Below are positions 8,500 through 16,232 of a stretch of DNA of 64,000 nucleotides, piece by piece. Each line of letters opens with the position of its first letter. Within the stretch, counting starts at the first letter, position 1. The position numbers and the translations under genes are program-made. The stretch is from Microbacterium sp. Marseille-Q6648 (GTDB lineage Bacteria; Actinomycetota; Actinomycetes; Actinomycetales; Microbacteriaceae). The notes under the pieces are model-generated. The model had not been told where the DNA came from. It was given only the letters and a program-made list of their open reading frames with translations, and searched no databases. The stretch spans positions 248,001-312,000 of the forward strand of contig NZ_CALPBZ010000003.1 of the NCBI RefSeq assembly GCF_943181415.1, written 5' to 3'.

Positions 8500-9654
8500 A
8501 TGACCCACGACAAGACCCTCACCTCCTCCGGCTTCTTCGTCAGCCAGGAGGCGCCCATCCACACCGACAACCCGATCCCGACCCCCTCATCCCCCGCGCC
8601 CGACATCCTGCGCTGCGCGTACATGGAGCTCGTCGTCACGGACCTCGCCGCGTCGCGGGAGTTCTACGTCGACGTGCTGGGGCTGTACGTCACCGAGGAG
8701 GACGACCAGGCGGTGTACCTGCGCTCCACCGAGGAGTTCATCCACCACAACCTGGTGCTGCGCCAGGGTGAGGTGGCCGCCGTCGCCGCGTTCTCATATC
8801 GGGTGCGCACCCCCGACGACCTCGACAGGGCTGTGGCGTTCTACGACGAGCTCGGATGCCGCGTCGAGCGCCGCCCCGAAGGGTTCACGAAGGGCATCGG
8901 AGACTCGGTGCGGGTCGAGGATCCGCTCGGGTTCCCGTACGAGTTCTTCTTCCAGACCGAGCACGTCGAGCGCCTGTCGTGGCGCTACGACCTGCACACT
9001 CCGGGCGAACTGGTGCGGCTGGACCACTTCAACCAGGTGACCCCGGACGTCCCCCGCGCTGTGGCGTTCATGCAGGACCTGGGGTTCCGCGTCACCGAGG
9101 ACATCCAGGACGACGCCGGCACGGTGTACGCCGCGTGGATGCGTCGCAAGCCCACCGTGCACGACACCGCCATGACCGGCGGCGACGGCCCGCGCATGCA
9201 CCACGTCGCGTTCGCCACGCACGAGAAGCACAACATCCTCGCCATCTGCGACAAGCTCGGGGCGCTCCGACGCTCCGACGCCATCGAACGGGGCCCTGGA
9301 CGCCACGGCGTGAGCAACGCGTTCTACCTCTATCTGCGCGACCCCGACGGTCACCGCGTCGAGATCTACACGCAGGACTACTACACCGGCGACCCCGACA
9401 ACCCGGTCATCACGTGGGACGTCCACGACAATCAGCGCCGGGACTGGTGGGGGAACCCCGTCGTGCCGTCCTGGTACACCGAGGCCTCGCTCGTGCTGGA
9501 CCTCGACGGCAACCCGAGGCCGGTCGTCGCCCGCACCGACGACTCCGAGATGGCGGTCACGATCGGCGCCGACGGCTTCTCGTACACCCGCCCCGGCGAG
9601 GACTCGATGCCCGAGTACAAGCAGGGCGAGTACAAGCTCGGCCATCAGCTGTGA
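8500..9654 (+). CDS. hpaD: 3,4-dihydroxyphenylacetate (homoprotocatechuate) 2,3-dioxygenase
   Basis: This 384-residue type I extradiol dioxygenase opens the catechol ring with O2. It has two tandem vicinal-oxygen-chelate modules. The metal ligands are His176 (LDHFNQV), His235 (MHHVAF) and Glu288 (HRVEIYTQDY). Their spacing of 59 and 53 residues equals that of Brevibacterium fuscum HPCD (His155, His214, Glu267 from memory), with an N-terminal extension of about 20 residues here. The C-terminal lid segment GYKLGHQ-like end is present. Metal identity (Fe or Mn) cannot be told from sequence. The stop codon overlaps the GTG start of hpaH. Confidence 0.95.
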   Translation: MTHDKTLTSSGFFVSQEAPIHTDNPIPTPSSPAPDILRCAYMELVVTDLAASREFYVDVLGLYVTEEDDQAVYLRSTEEFIHHNLVLRQGEVAAVAAFSYRVRTPDDLDRAVAFYDELGCRVERRPEGFTKGIGDSVRVEDPLGFPYEFFFQTEHVERLSWRYDLHTPGELVRLDHFNQVTPDVPRAVAFMQDLGFRVTEDIQDDAGTVYAAWMRRKPTVHDTAMTGGDGPRMHHVAFATHEKHNILAICDKLGALRRSDAIERGPGRHGVSNAFYLYLRDPDGHRVEIYTQDYYTGDPDNPVITWDVHDNQRRDWWGNPVVPSWYTEASLVLDLDGNPRPVVARTDDSEMAVTIGADGFSYTRPGEDSMPEYKQGEYKLGHQL

Positions 9655-10445
9655 GCGGACGTCTGACGCCCGGGCAGATCGAGCAGATCGCCGCCGAGCT
9701 CGCCGAGGCCGATCGCGCGCACGGCGTGATCGCGAGGATCACGGCCCGCTACCCCGACGCCACCGTCGAGGACTCGTATGCGATCCAGGGCGTGTGGCGC
9801 GACAAGAACCTGGCCGCCGGCCGACGCCTGGTCGGCCGCAAGATCGGGTTGACCTCCAAGGCGATGCAGCAGGCGACGGGGATCACCGAACCCGACTACG
9901 GGGTGATGTTCGACGACACCGTCTATCAGGACGGCGACGAGATCCCCGTGGATCACTTCTCGAACGTCCGGATCGAGGTCGAACTCGCCTTCGTGCTGAA
10001 GGAGCCGCTCGAGGGACCGGACTGCACGGTGGAGGACGCCCTCGCCGCGATCGACTACGCCGTCCCCGCACTCGAGGTGCTCAATTCGCACATCGAGCTC
10101 GAGGGCAGGACCATCGTCGACACCATCAGCGACAACGCCGCGTACGGCGCCATGGTCCTCGGGTCCGAGCGCCGTCGTCCCGACGAGATCGACCTGCGGT
10201 GGGTTCCCGGGGTGCTTTCGCGCAATGGCGAGATCGAGGAGACCGGCGTGGCCGCCGGAGTGCTCGGACACCCCGCGACCGGTGTGGCGTGGCTGGCGAA
10301 CAAGATCTCGCAGCACGGTGCCAGACTCGAGGCGGGCGAGATCATCCTCGCCGGCTCGTTCACCCGGCCCATGTGGGTCGAGCGGGGCGACACCGTCCAC
10401 TGCGATTACGGACCGATGGGGACCATCACATGCCGCTTCGTCTGA
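9651..10445 (+). CDS. hpaH: 2-oxohepta-3-ene-1,7-dioate hydratase
   Basis: This 264-residue protein belongs to the FAH-fold hydratase family (HpaH, MhpD). It adds water to 2-oxohept-3-enedioate to give 4-hydroxy-2-oxoheptanedioate. The motifs GRKIGLTSKAMQ near residue 62, the ligand set in RIEVELAFVL near 107, and AGSFTRPM near the C-terminus are characteristic. Translation starts at GTG 9651, which overlaps the hpaD stop (GTGA), and its 3' end overlaps hpaI by 16 nt. The position between hpaD and hpaI fits its step in the pathway. Confidence 0.93.
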   Translation: MSGRLTPGQIEQIAAELAEADRAHGVIARITARYPDATVEDSYAIQGVWRDKNLAAGRRLVGRKIGLTSKAMQQATGITEPDYGVMFDDTVYQDGDEIPVDHFSNVRIEVELAFVLKEPLEGPDCTVEDALAAIDYAVPALEVLNSHIELEGRTIVDTISDNAAYGAMVLGSERRRPDEIDLRWVPGVLSRNGEIEETGVAAGVLGHPATGVAWLANKISQHGARLEAGEIILAGSFTRPMWVERGDTVHCDYGPMGTITCRFV

Positions 10446-11281
10446 CCCCGACCTTCCGCGACGCGCTCGCGTCGACGCGACGTCCCCTCGCGGGCATGTG
10501 GGTGTGCTCCGGCTCGGCTCTCGTCGCCGAGATCGCGGCCGGCGCGGGTCTGGACTGGGTGCTCATCGACATGGAGCACGCCCCCAACGGGCTGGAGTCG
10601 GTGCTCGCCCAGCTGCAGGCGGTCGCGGCCTACCCGGTGACTCCCGTGGTGCGCGTGCCGAGCCTCGATCAGGTGCTCATCAAGCAGGTTCTCGACCTCG
10701 GCGCCCAGAACGTCCTCGTTCCGATGGTCAACAGCGCAGCGGATGCCGCAACCGCCGTCGCCGCCGTCCGCTACCCGCCGCGCGGCAGACGCGGCGTCGG
10801 TTCGGCCCTCGGGCGTTCGGCCCGCTGGAATCGGGTCGACGACTACCTCGCTGAGGCGGACGGTCATGTGTCGCTGTTCGTCCAGGTCGAGACGGCCGAG
10901 GCTGTGGCCGCGGCATCCGCGATCGCCGCTGTCGACGGAGTCGACGGGGTGTTCGTCGGACCGAGCGACCTCGCCGCCTCGATGGGACTGCTCGGCGCCC
11001 AGACCCACCCCGATGTCGTGGCCGCCGTGCGGTCGACGTTCGAGGCGGTGCGCCAGGCGGGCAAGCCCGTCGGCGTGAACGCGTTCGATCCCGCGGTCGC
11101 GCAGGGTTACCTCGACGCGGGGGCGTCGTTCATCCTCGTCGGAGCGGACGTCGCCCTCCTCGCCCGCGGCTCCGAGGCTCTCGCCGCACGCTTCATCGGC
11201 GACGGCGGCACGGTCGCAGATATGGCCGCCGACAGGGCGGGCGGCACGGCGGGCGACGCGCCCCCGAGCGCGTCGTACTGA
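10430..11281 (+). CDS. hpaI: 4-hydroxy-2-oxoheptanedioate aldolase
   Basis: This 283-residue class II aldolase of the HpcH/HpaI family splits 4-hydroxy-2-oxoheptanedioate to pyruvate and succinate semialdehyde. His50, Arg75, Glu154 and Asp180 sit at a uniform +5 offset from the E. coli HpaI catalytic/metal residues (His45, Arg70, Glu149, Asp175). Neighbouring blocks VLIDMEHAPN and VFVGPSDLAASMG are typical. The C-terminus has a short Ala/Gly-rich tail beyond the barrel. It is the last gene of the plus-strand arm and is followed by a strong hairpin at 11283-11323. Its product feeds the semialdehyde dehydrogenase at the left edge. Confidence 0.94.
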   Translation: MPLRLTPTFRDALASTRRPLAGMWVCSGSALVAEIAAGAGLDWVLIDMEHAPNGLESVLAQLQAVAAYPVTPVVRVPSLDQVLIKQVLDLGAQNVLVPMVNSAADAATAVAAVRYPPRGRRGVGSALGRSARWNRVDDYLAEADGHVSLFVQVETAEAVAAASAIAAVDGVDGVFVGPSDLAASMGLLGAQTHPDVVAAVRSTFEAVRQAGKPVGVNAFDPAVAQGYLDAGASFILVGADVALLARGSEALAARFIGDGGTVADMAADRAGGTAGDAPPSASY

Positions 11282-11282
11282 A

Positions 11283-11323
11283 ACACGTCGCGAGACCGCG
11301 CGATCCCGCGTCTCGCGAGGTGT
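11283..11323. terminator. Bidirectional hairpin between convergent genes
   Basis: TCGCGAGAC (11288-11296) pairs perfectly with GTCTCGCGA (11310-11318). The stem extends outward through ACAC/GTGT across one G-G mismatch and inward by three more pairs past a bulge. It ends at the stop codon of the minus-strand gene. No U-tract follows, as is usual in high-GC actinobacteria. Confidence 0.7.
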
Positions 11324-11625
11324 CAGGCGACGACGTCGCGCACGAAGCGGATGTTGTACTCCGCGACACGCTGCGGCACGCCCGCGAACGCCTCGGCGCG
11401 CGCGTCCGAGACCATGTACTCCTTCTCGCGGGCGAGGAAAGCGTCCTCGTCGCCCTCTGCCGAGACGGCCCAGACGAACTCGTTCGTCTCGGGCAGGCCG
11501 TAGGCGAACTCGATGGGGAACCCGGCGGCGGGCCGCACGCGCGGCATCCACTCGTTCCACCAGGCGACGAAGGCGTCGTATTCTCCCTCGACGAGCGTGT
11601 AGCGGCGCAGCTGAACGGTTCTCAT
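11323..11625 (-). CDS. NIPSNAP-like small protein
   Basis: This 100-residue protein starts MRTVQLRRYTL and ends with a second YNIRFVRDV strand. It looks like a single dimeric alpha/beta-barrel (NIPSNAP/EthD-like) unit: two beta-alpha-beta halves with aromatic residues in YDAFVAWWNEWMP and FVWAVSAEGDEDAF. Such proteins are often found in catabolic regions but have no settled enzymatic role. The start at 11625 lies 153 bp from the divergent thiamine-diphosphate enzyme, suggesting a shared regulatory region. I do not assign a reaction; it is too short and of the wrong pattern to be the missing HpaF isomerase. Confidence 0.65.
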   Translation of the reverse strand: MRTVQLRRYTLVEGEYDAFVAWWNEWMPRVRPAAGFPIEFAYGLPETNEFVWAVSAEGDEDAFLAREKEYMVSDARAEAFAGVPQRVAEYNIRFVRDVVA

Positions 11626-11656
11626 GCCGCCATCATGCCGCTCCGCGGCCGGGCCG

Positions 11657-11662
11657 TATAAT
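11657..11662 (+). promoter_or_regulatory. TATAAT -10 candidate
   Basis: A perfect TATAAT lies in the divergent region 11626-11778, about 115 bp before the ATG of the thiamine-diphosphate enzyme. I see no convincing -35 element 16-18 bp upstream. The AT-rich hexamer is conspicuous in this 70 percent GC background. Confidence 0.35.
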
Positions 11663-11778
11663 CGACGGGTCCGGTGCGACGAGTGCGCCGGTGCTCGAAA
11701 AATGGGCACGCAGCCGTGCGGCGAAGCACGCGCGAGACATATACGGCCTCTCTGTCGTCCCGTCTCGAAAGCTGTGCC

Positions 11779-13431
11779 ATGCCCACCGTCTCCGCGCACG
11801 TCGCCCTCACCCTCGCTCACCACATCGACCACGTGTTCGGGGTGATGGGGAACGGCAACGCCTACGTCCTCGACGCCCTCGAGCGCTCCACGGCGGTGTC
11901 CTTCACCGCCGTCCGGCACGAAGCCGGAGGCGTGGTCGCCGCGGACGCCTATCACCGCGCCTCGGGTCGACTGGCCGCGGCCACCGCCACGTACGGCGCC
12001 GGTTTCACCAACACCCTCACGGCCCTCGCCGAAGCGGTGCAGGCGCACGTGCCGCTCGTGCTCGTGGTGGGCGATGAGCCCACGTCGGGCCCGCGGCCGT
12101 GGGACGTCGACCAGATCGCGCTGGCCTCGGCGGTCGGTGCCCGCACCTATACCGTCGGTCGCACGGATGCCGCCGCGACGACGATCATCGCCATCGAGCA
12201 CGCTCTCACCTACCGGGTCCCCACCGTCCTCGCGGTGCCGTACGACGTGGCCGCCGTCGAGGCGGGCGAGGTTCCCCAAGCGCCGTCGCTGCGGCTGCCG
12301 GGACCGGTTCCGGTGCGCGGCGAGTTCGCCGCGGGAGCGCTCGAGCGCGTGGCCGCGACCCTCGCGAGCGCGACGCGGCCCTTCCTCCTGGCCGGTCGCG
12401 GAGCATGGATCGCCGGAGCGGGCGAGGCGCTCGGCGAGCTGGCCGACGCGACAGGCGCCGTCACCGCATCGACAGCGCTCGGCCGGGGTGTGTTCCCCCG
12501 CACGGAGTTCGATCTCGGGGTGACCGGCGGCTTCGGCGCGGCCGGCGCGATGGACCTCGTGCGCGAGGCGGACGTCGCCGTGGTCTTCGGCGCGTCCCTG
12601 AACCAGTTCACGATGCGCTTCGGCGAGCTCTTCGCCCCCGGAACGCAGGTCTTCCAGGTCGACGTCGCCGCGACGGCCACTCACCCGCATGTCGGCGGAT
12701 ACGTGCGGGGTGACGCCGCGGTCGTCGCGCGCGAGCTGGTGGAGCGCCTGCGCGCGGGCGGCGCGCGCCCGTCCGGCTGGCGCGAGCAGCTGGACCTGGC
12801 ACCGCTGCGCCGCCACGACGCCGGCGACGTGGCGGCCCCCGACGGGCGGCTCGACCCCCGGTCGGTGGCCGCGCGCATCGGCGAGCTGCTGCCCGAGGAC
12901 CGCGTGGTCGTCTCGGACGGCGGCCACTTCATCGGCTGGGCGAACATGTACTGGCCGGTCGCCTCACCCGACCGCATGCTGATGATCGGCACGGCCTTCC
13001 AGTCGATCGGCCTGGGCTGGCCGTCCGTGCCCGGCGCGGCGCTGGCCAAGCCCGACGCGACGGTGGTCCTCACCACCGGCGACGGCGGGGGGCTGATGGC
13101 CCTCGCCGACCTCGAGTCCGCCGTCCGCGTCGCGGGAGGCCGTGGCATGGCGGTGGTGTGGAACGACGCCGCCTACGGCGCCGAGGTCAACCTCTACGGC
13201 CTGAAGGGACTCGCCCGCGAGCCGATGCTCATCCCCGAGGTCGACTTCGCCTCGCTCGGCGAGGGCGTCGGCGCGGAGGGCGTCGTGGTGCGCAGTCTGG
13301 ACGACCTCGACCGGCTGGCCGCGTGGACGTCCGAGCCTGCGGCATCCCGTCGCTTCCTCGTGCTCGACTGCCGTATCTCGGGGTCTGTGATCGCGCCGTA
13401 CCAGCACGAGATCATCCGCGTGAACTCCTAG
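11779..13431 (+). CDS. Thiamine-diphosphate-dependent enzyme (2-oxoacid decarboxylase/acetolactate synthase superfamily)
   Basis: This 550-residue protein has the three-domain layout of the PDC/AHAS superfamily. The activating Glu48 lies in RHEAGG, the central nucleotide-fold domain spans about 190-320, and the cofactor motif GDG (about 434-436) is followed by Asn about 462 in VVWNDAAYGAE. It is not a canonical acetohydroxyacid synthase: the QEL-type segment after GDG reads MALADLESAV. Its position between the hpa and paa clusters makes an aryl-2-oxoacid decarboxylase, for example on hydroxyphenylpyruvate or phenylpyruvate, an attractive guess that would feed both pathways, but this is inference. 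I chose ATG 11779 because the family begins near this point; the reading frame stays open 105 nt further upstream. Confidence 0.7.
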   Translation: MPTVSAHVALTLAHHIDHVFGVMGNGNAYVLDALERSTAVSFTAVRHEAGGVVAADAYHRASGRLAAATATYGAGFTNTLTALAEAVQAHVPLVLVVGDEPTSGPRPWDVDQIALASAVGARTYTVGRTDAAATTIIAIEHALTYRVPTVLAVPYDVAAVEAGEVPQAPSLRLPGPVPVRGEFAAGALERVAATLASATRPFLLAGRGAWIAGAGEALGELADATGAVTASTALGRGVFPRTEFDLGVTGGFGAAGAMDLVREADVAVVFGASLNQFTMRFGELFAPGTQVFQVDVAATATHPHVGGYVRGDAAVVARELVERLRAGGARPSGWREQLDLAPLRRHDAGDVAAPDGRLDPRSVAARIGELLPEDRVVVSDGGHFIGWANMYWPVASPDRMLMIGTAFQSIGLGWPSVPGAALAKPDATVVLTTGDGGGLMALADLESAVRVAGGRGMAVVWNDAAYGAEVNLYGLKGLAREPMLIPEVDFASLGEGVGAEGVVVRSLDDLDRLAAWTSEPAASRRFLVLDCRISGSVIAPYQHEIIRVNS

Positions 13432-13447
13432 CCCCGCGGCGGGGGGC

Positions 13448-13719
13448 GCGTGCGCACGCGCCCCCGGGGGTGGCGCGTGAGGCGCCGCGGGAGCCTCACC
13501 AGCAACCGTGACACGTGCGCACGCGCCCCCGGCGTGCGGGATTCTCACGCACGCGCGTGACACGTGCGCACGCACCCCCGGGGGTTGGGCGCGTGAGGCA
13601 CCGCGGGACGGGCGCGTTAGGCGCCGCGGGAGCCTCACCAGCGCCCGTGACACGTGCGCACGCGCCCCCGGCGTGCGGGATTCTCACGCACGCGCGTGAC
13701 ACGTGCGCACGCGTCCCCG
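13448..13719. repeat. Palindrome-rich repeat block between convergent genes
   Basis: The 311-bp gap holds a direct repeat of about 92 bp (13482-13573 and 13621-13712, offset 139 bp, two mismatches seen). Inside it CGTGACACGTGCGCACGC recurs at 13507, 13556, 13646 and 13695 (spacings 49, 90, 49). Two hairpins are built in: GTGAGGC with GCCTCAC, and GCGTGCG with CGCACGC around a loop of nine bases. The palindrome GCGCGTGCGCACGCGC occurs at the left end. No coding potential is evident. Confidence 0.85.
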
Positions 13720-13742
13720 GGGCGCACGCACCCAGGGGCGCG

Positions 13743-14504
13743 TCAGGCGCCGCGGAAGTCGGGTGCGCGCTTGGCGCGGAACGCCGCGAAACCGTCGCGG
13801 TAGTCGGCGGTGGCAGCCAGGTCCGCCTGGGCGGCCGTCTCGGCATCCACGGCGCGCCACAGCCGCTCGCCACGAAGGTCGGCGATGATCCGCTTCGACG
13901 CCGCGAACGCCAGCGTCGGGCCGGATGCCGCGCGCGCCGCTCTCTCGCGGGTGAACTCCACGAGCTCGTCCGCGGGCATCGCGCGGCTGAACAGTCCGGC
14001 GGCGACGGCCTCGCTGCCCGTGAGGAGGTCGCCCGTGAAGATGAGGTCCAGCGCCCGGTGGGCGCCGAGTCGCTCGTAGAACAGCGCGTGTCCGCCGGAG
14101 TCGAGCGTGGCGCCGAGATTCACGAACGGCGAGCCGACTTTGGCGTCGTCGGCGACGTAGACGACGTCGGCGGCGATCGCGAGTCCTAACCCGACGCCCA
14201 GGCACGCACCATGTACAGCGGCGAACGTGGGGACCGGGAACTCCGACATCCGCCGCATCAGCCGCTCGACGGCGGCGAGGTAGCCGTGGACGTCGTCGGT
14301 CGCGGGGTCGACATCGGCGATGTCGCGTCCGGCGCAGAACGCACGCCCCTCACCCCGCAGCACGAGCGCCCGCGCTCCGGCGCGCTCGGCGGCGAGGTAG
14401 GCGGCATCGAGTTCGGCGATGTCGCCGAGGTCGACGGCGTTCCGCTTGTGCGGGGCGTCGAGGACGACCTCGGCGACGCCGTCGGCAATGGTCCAGACGA
14501 TCAT
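13743..14504 (-). CDS. Enoyl-CoA hydratase/isomerase (PaaF/PaaG-type crotonase)
   Basis: This 253-residue crotonase-fold protein has the oxyanion-hole segments GRAFCAGRDI (about 53-62) and HGACLGVGLGLAIAAD (98-113). The active-site loop reads NLGATLDSGG, with Asp135 where PaaG-type 1,2-epoxyphenylacetyl-CoA isomerases carry Asp. The usual hydratase Glu of that loop is absent, favouring a ring isomerase over a hydratase. It is the last gene of the paaABCDE transcription unit, 31 nt after paaE. I leave the symbol open because several crotonases act in this pathway (PaaF, PaaG). Confidence 0.82.
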   Translation of the reverse strand: MIVWTIADGVAEVVLDAPHKRNAVDLGDIAELDAAYLAAERAGARALVLRGEGRAFCAGRDIADVDPATDDVHGYLAAVERLMRRMSEFPVPTFAAVHGACLGVGLGLAIAADVVYVADDAKVGSPFVNLGATLDSGGHALFYERLGAHRALDLIFTGDLLTGSEAVAAGLFSRAMPADELVEFTRERAARAASGPTLAFAASKRIIADLRGERLWRAVDAETAAQADLAATADYRDGFAAFRAKRAPDFRGA

Positions 14505-14535
14505 GCCGTGCTCCTTCGGCTCCGGGGATGCCGCA

Positions 14536-15705
14536 TCAGGCGTCCCAGTCGACCTCGACGGCGTCGCTCGTCGGCACCGCCTGACAGGTGAGGATCATCC
14601 CGCGCGCGAGCTCCTCGGGTTCGAGCGCGTAGTTCTGCGCCATCTCGACCGTCCCGCATCGCAGCACCGCCCGACACGTTCCGCACACGCCGTCGGCGCA
14701 CGCGAACGGCACGTCGCCGCGCGTACGGAGCGTGGCCGCGAGCACCGTCTCTCCCGCACCCACCGGGGTGGTGACCGTTCCGGTCGTGCCGTCCAGGCGG
14801 AACGCGATCTTGCGCATCGGCTCATCGGGCGTGGATGCCGGGGGTGGGGCAGCCGCCGCGCCGTGCGGGCGACCGGTCGAGAAGAGCTCGACGCGGATCG
14901 CCGAGATGTCGACACCGAGACGCAGCAGCACCGCGCGCGCACGATCGACGAGCTCGAGGGGTCCGCACAGGAACCACTCGTCGATGTACTCGAACCCGAT
15001 GACCCGGGTGAGCAGCGCCTCCAGACGCGCCTCGTCGAGGCGGCCGGACAGCAGCTCGGCGGGCCGGCTCTCGCGGGTCAGGACGTGGTGGAGCCCGAGC
15101 CGGGCCGGGAAGCGGTCTTTCAGGTCGGCGAGGTCGTCGAGGAACATCGCGTCGGCCGCGGTCCGGTTGGAGTAGACCAGGTCGAATGTGTCGCCCGGCC
15201 TCTCGCGCAGCCGGTGCTCGATGAGGGCCACCATCGGGGTGATGCCCGAGCCGGCCGCGATCGCGGCGAACCGCGCGGGGCGGTCGTAGGTGCCGTGCGG
15301 GGTGAAGTGCCCGTCGGGACTCATCACCTCGAGCACGTCACCGGGCGCCAGGTGCCGCACCGCCCAGGTCGAGAACGCCCCGCCCTCTTCGCGCTTGACG
15401 GCGACGGTCAGTCGCCCCGGCGCGGGTGCGCGGCAGATGGAGTAGCTGCGCCGCAACTCCTCCCCGTCGATGCGCGCGCGAATGGCGACGTGCTGACCGG
15501 GTTCGTACGCGAAGGCGTCCGCGAGCTCCGGCGGGACATCCAGGCCGATCTCGATCGCATCGGCGGTCAGCGGGCGGACGGCGGTCACGGTCAGCGCGTG
15601 GAAGGCAGCGCGGCGGCGGGGGGCGGCATCCGCTCGGGCGACGACATCGGGCGGAACCGGACCCGTCACCGGAGCGACCGATGCAGCGGAGGCGCGCGAG
15701 GCCAT
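14536..15705 (-). CDS. paaE: Phenylacetyl-CoA epoxidase reductase subunit
   Basis: This 389-residue protein passes electrons from NADPH to the di-iron oxygenase PaaAC. Residues about 40-145 form the FAD-binding barrel with RRSYSICRAP, about 150-270 the NAD(P) domain with GSGITPMVALIEH, and the last 90 the plant-type [2Fe-2S] ferredoxin with the pattern CADGVCGTC plus a later Cys in LTCQAVP. Length and domain order match PaaE. The ATG at 15705 overlaps the paaD stop (TGATG), which supports this start over longer open frames upstream. Confidence 0.94.
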   Translation of the reverse strand: MASRASAASVAPVTGPVPPDVVARADAAPRRRAAFHALTVTAVRPLTADAIEIGLDVPPELADAFAYEPGQHVAIRARIDGEELRRSYSICRAPAPGRLTVAVKREEGGAFSTWAVRHLAPGDVLEVMSPDGHFTPHGTYDRPARFAAIAAGSGITPMVALIEHRLRERPGDTFDLVYSNRTAADAMFLDDLADLKDRFPARLGLHHVLTRESRPAELLSGRLDEARLEALLTRVIGFEYIDEWFLCGPLELVDRARAVLLRLGVDISAIRVELFSTGRPHGAAAAPPPASTPDEPMRKIAFRLDGTTGTVTTPVGAGETVLAATLRTRGDVPFACADGVCGTCRAVLRCGTVEMAQNYALEPEELARGMILTCQAVPTSDAVEVDWDA

Positions 15706-16232
15706 CACAGCTCCTTGAACCGGTCGAAGGGCTCGCCGCACGCCTGGCACTGCCACAGCGCCTTGCACGAGGTCGAGCCGAAGCGCGACAGCTCGCGCGT
15801 GTGCAGCGACCGGCAGCGGGGGCACCGCACCCCGAGCCCGAGGGCGACGGGACCGTCGCTCGCCCGTGGTCGCGGGGGCGCGATGCCGTAGGCCTCGAGT
15901 TTGGCGCGGCCGGCGTCGCTCATCCAGTCCGTGGTCCAGGCGGGCGCGAGGACGACCTCGACCCGGGCGGGGCGGCCGACCGCGGCGAGCGCCGCGACGA
16001 TGTCGGCCCGCAGGGCCTCGACGGCCGGGCACCCCGAGTACGTCGGGGTGAGCTGGACGACCGCGGTGCCGTCGTCCTCGATCCGCACACCACGGAGCAT
16101 CCCGAGGTCGGCGATCGTCAGGACGGGCAGCTCGGGGTCGGTGACGGCCGCGGCGGCATCCCACAGCGCGCCGAGCTCGGGCTCGGCAGGTCTCGGGCGC
16201 GCGACGCGGTCGGGCGAGGTCGTGGTCACCAT
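15705..16232 (-). CDS. paaD: Phenylacetate degradation protein PaaD, MIP18/DUF59 family
   Basis: This 175-residue protein is needed for maturation of the PaaABCE epoxidase, probably by aiding cluster assembly. The N-terminal half is a DUF59 domain with DPELPVLTIADLGM and TPTYSGCPAVEAL. The C-terminal tail has two CxxC pairs (CPRC and CQAC) plus a further Cys in STSCKALW, a zinc or iron-binding ribbon seen in PaaD but absent from stand-alone DUF59 proteins. Start 16232 overlaps the paaC stop by 7 nt. Confidence 0.93.
   Translation of the reverse strand: MVTTTSPDRVARPRPAEPELGALWDAAAAVTDPELPVLTIADLGMLRGVRIEDDGTAVVQLTPTYSGCPAVEALRADIVAALAAVGRPARVEVVLAPAWTTDWMSDAGRAKLEAYGIAPPRPRASDGPVALGLGVRCPRCRSLHTRELSRFGSTSCKALWQCQACGEPFDRFKEL

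Noticed and set aside
11674-11778. N-terminal extension of the thiamine-diphosphate enzyme from an ATG at 11674
   Set aside because: The extra 35 residues are Arg/Ser/Thr-rich and unlike the family, and they overlap the promoter-like region after TATAAT; the family start fits ATG 11779.
13448-13719. Possible CRISPR array
   Set aside because: The repeats are self-complementary, spacings alternate 49 and 90, the intervening sequence is itself repeated, and no cas gene is nearby.
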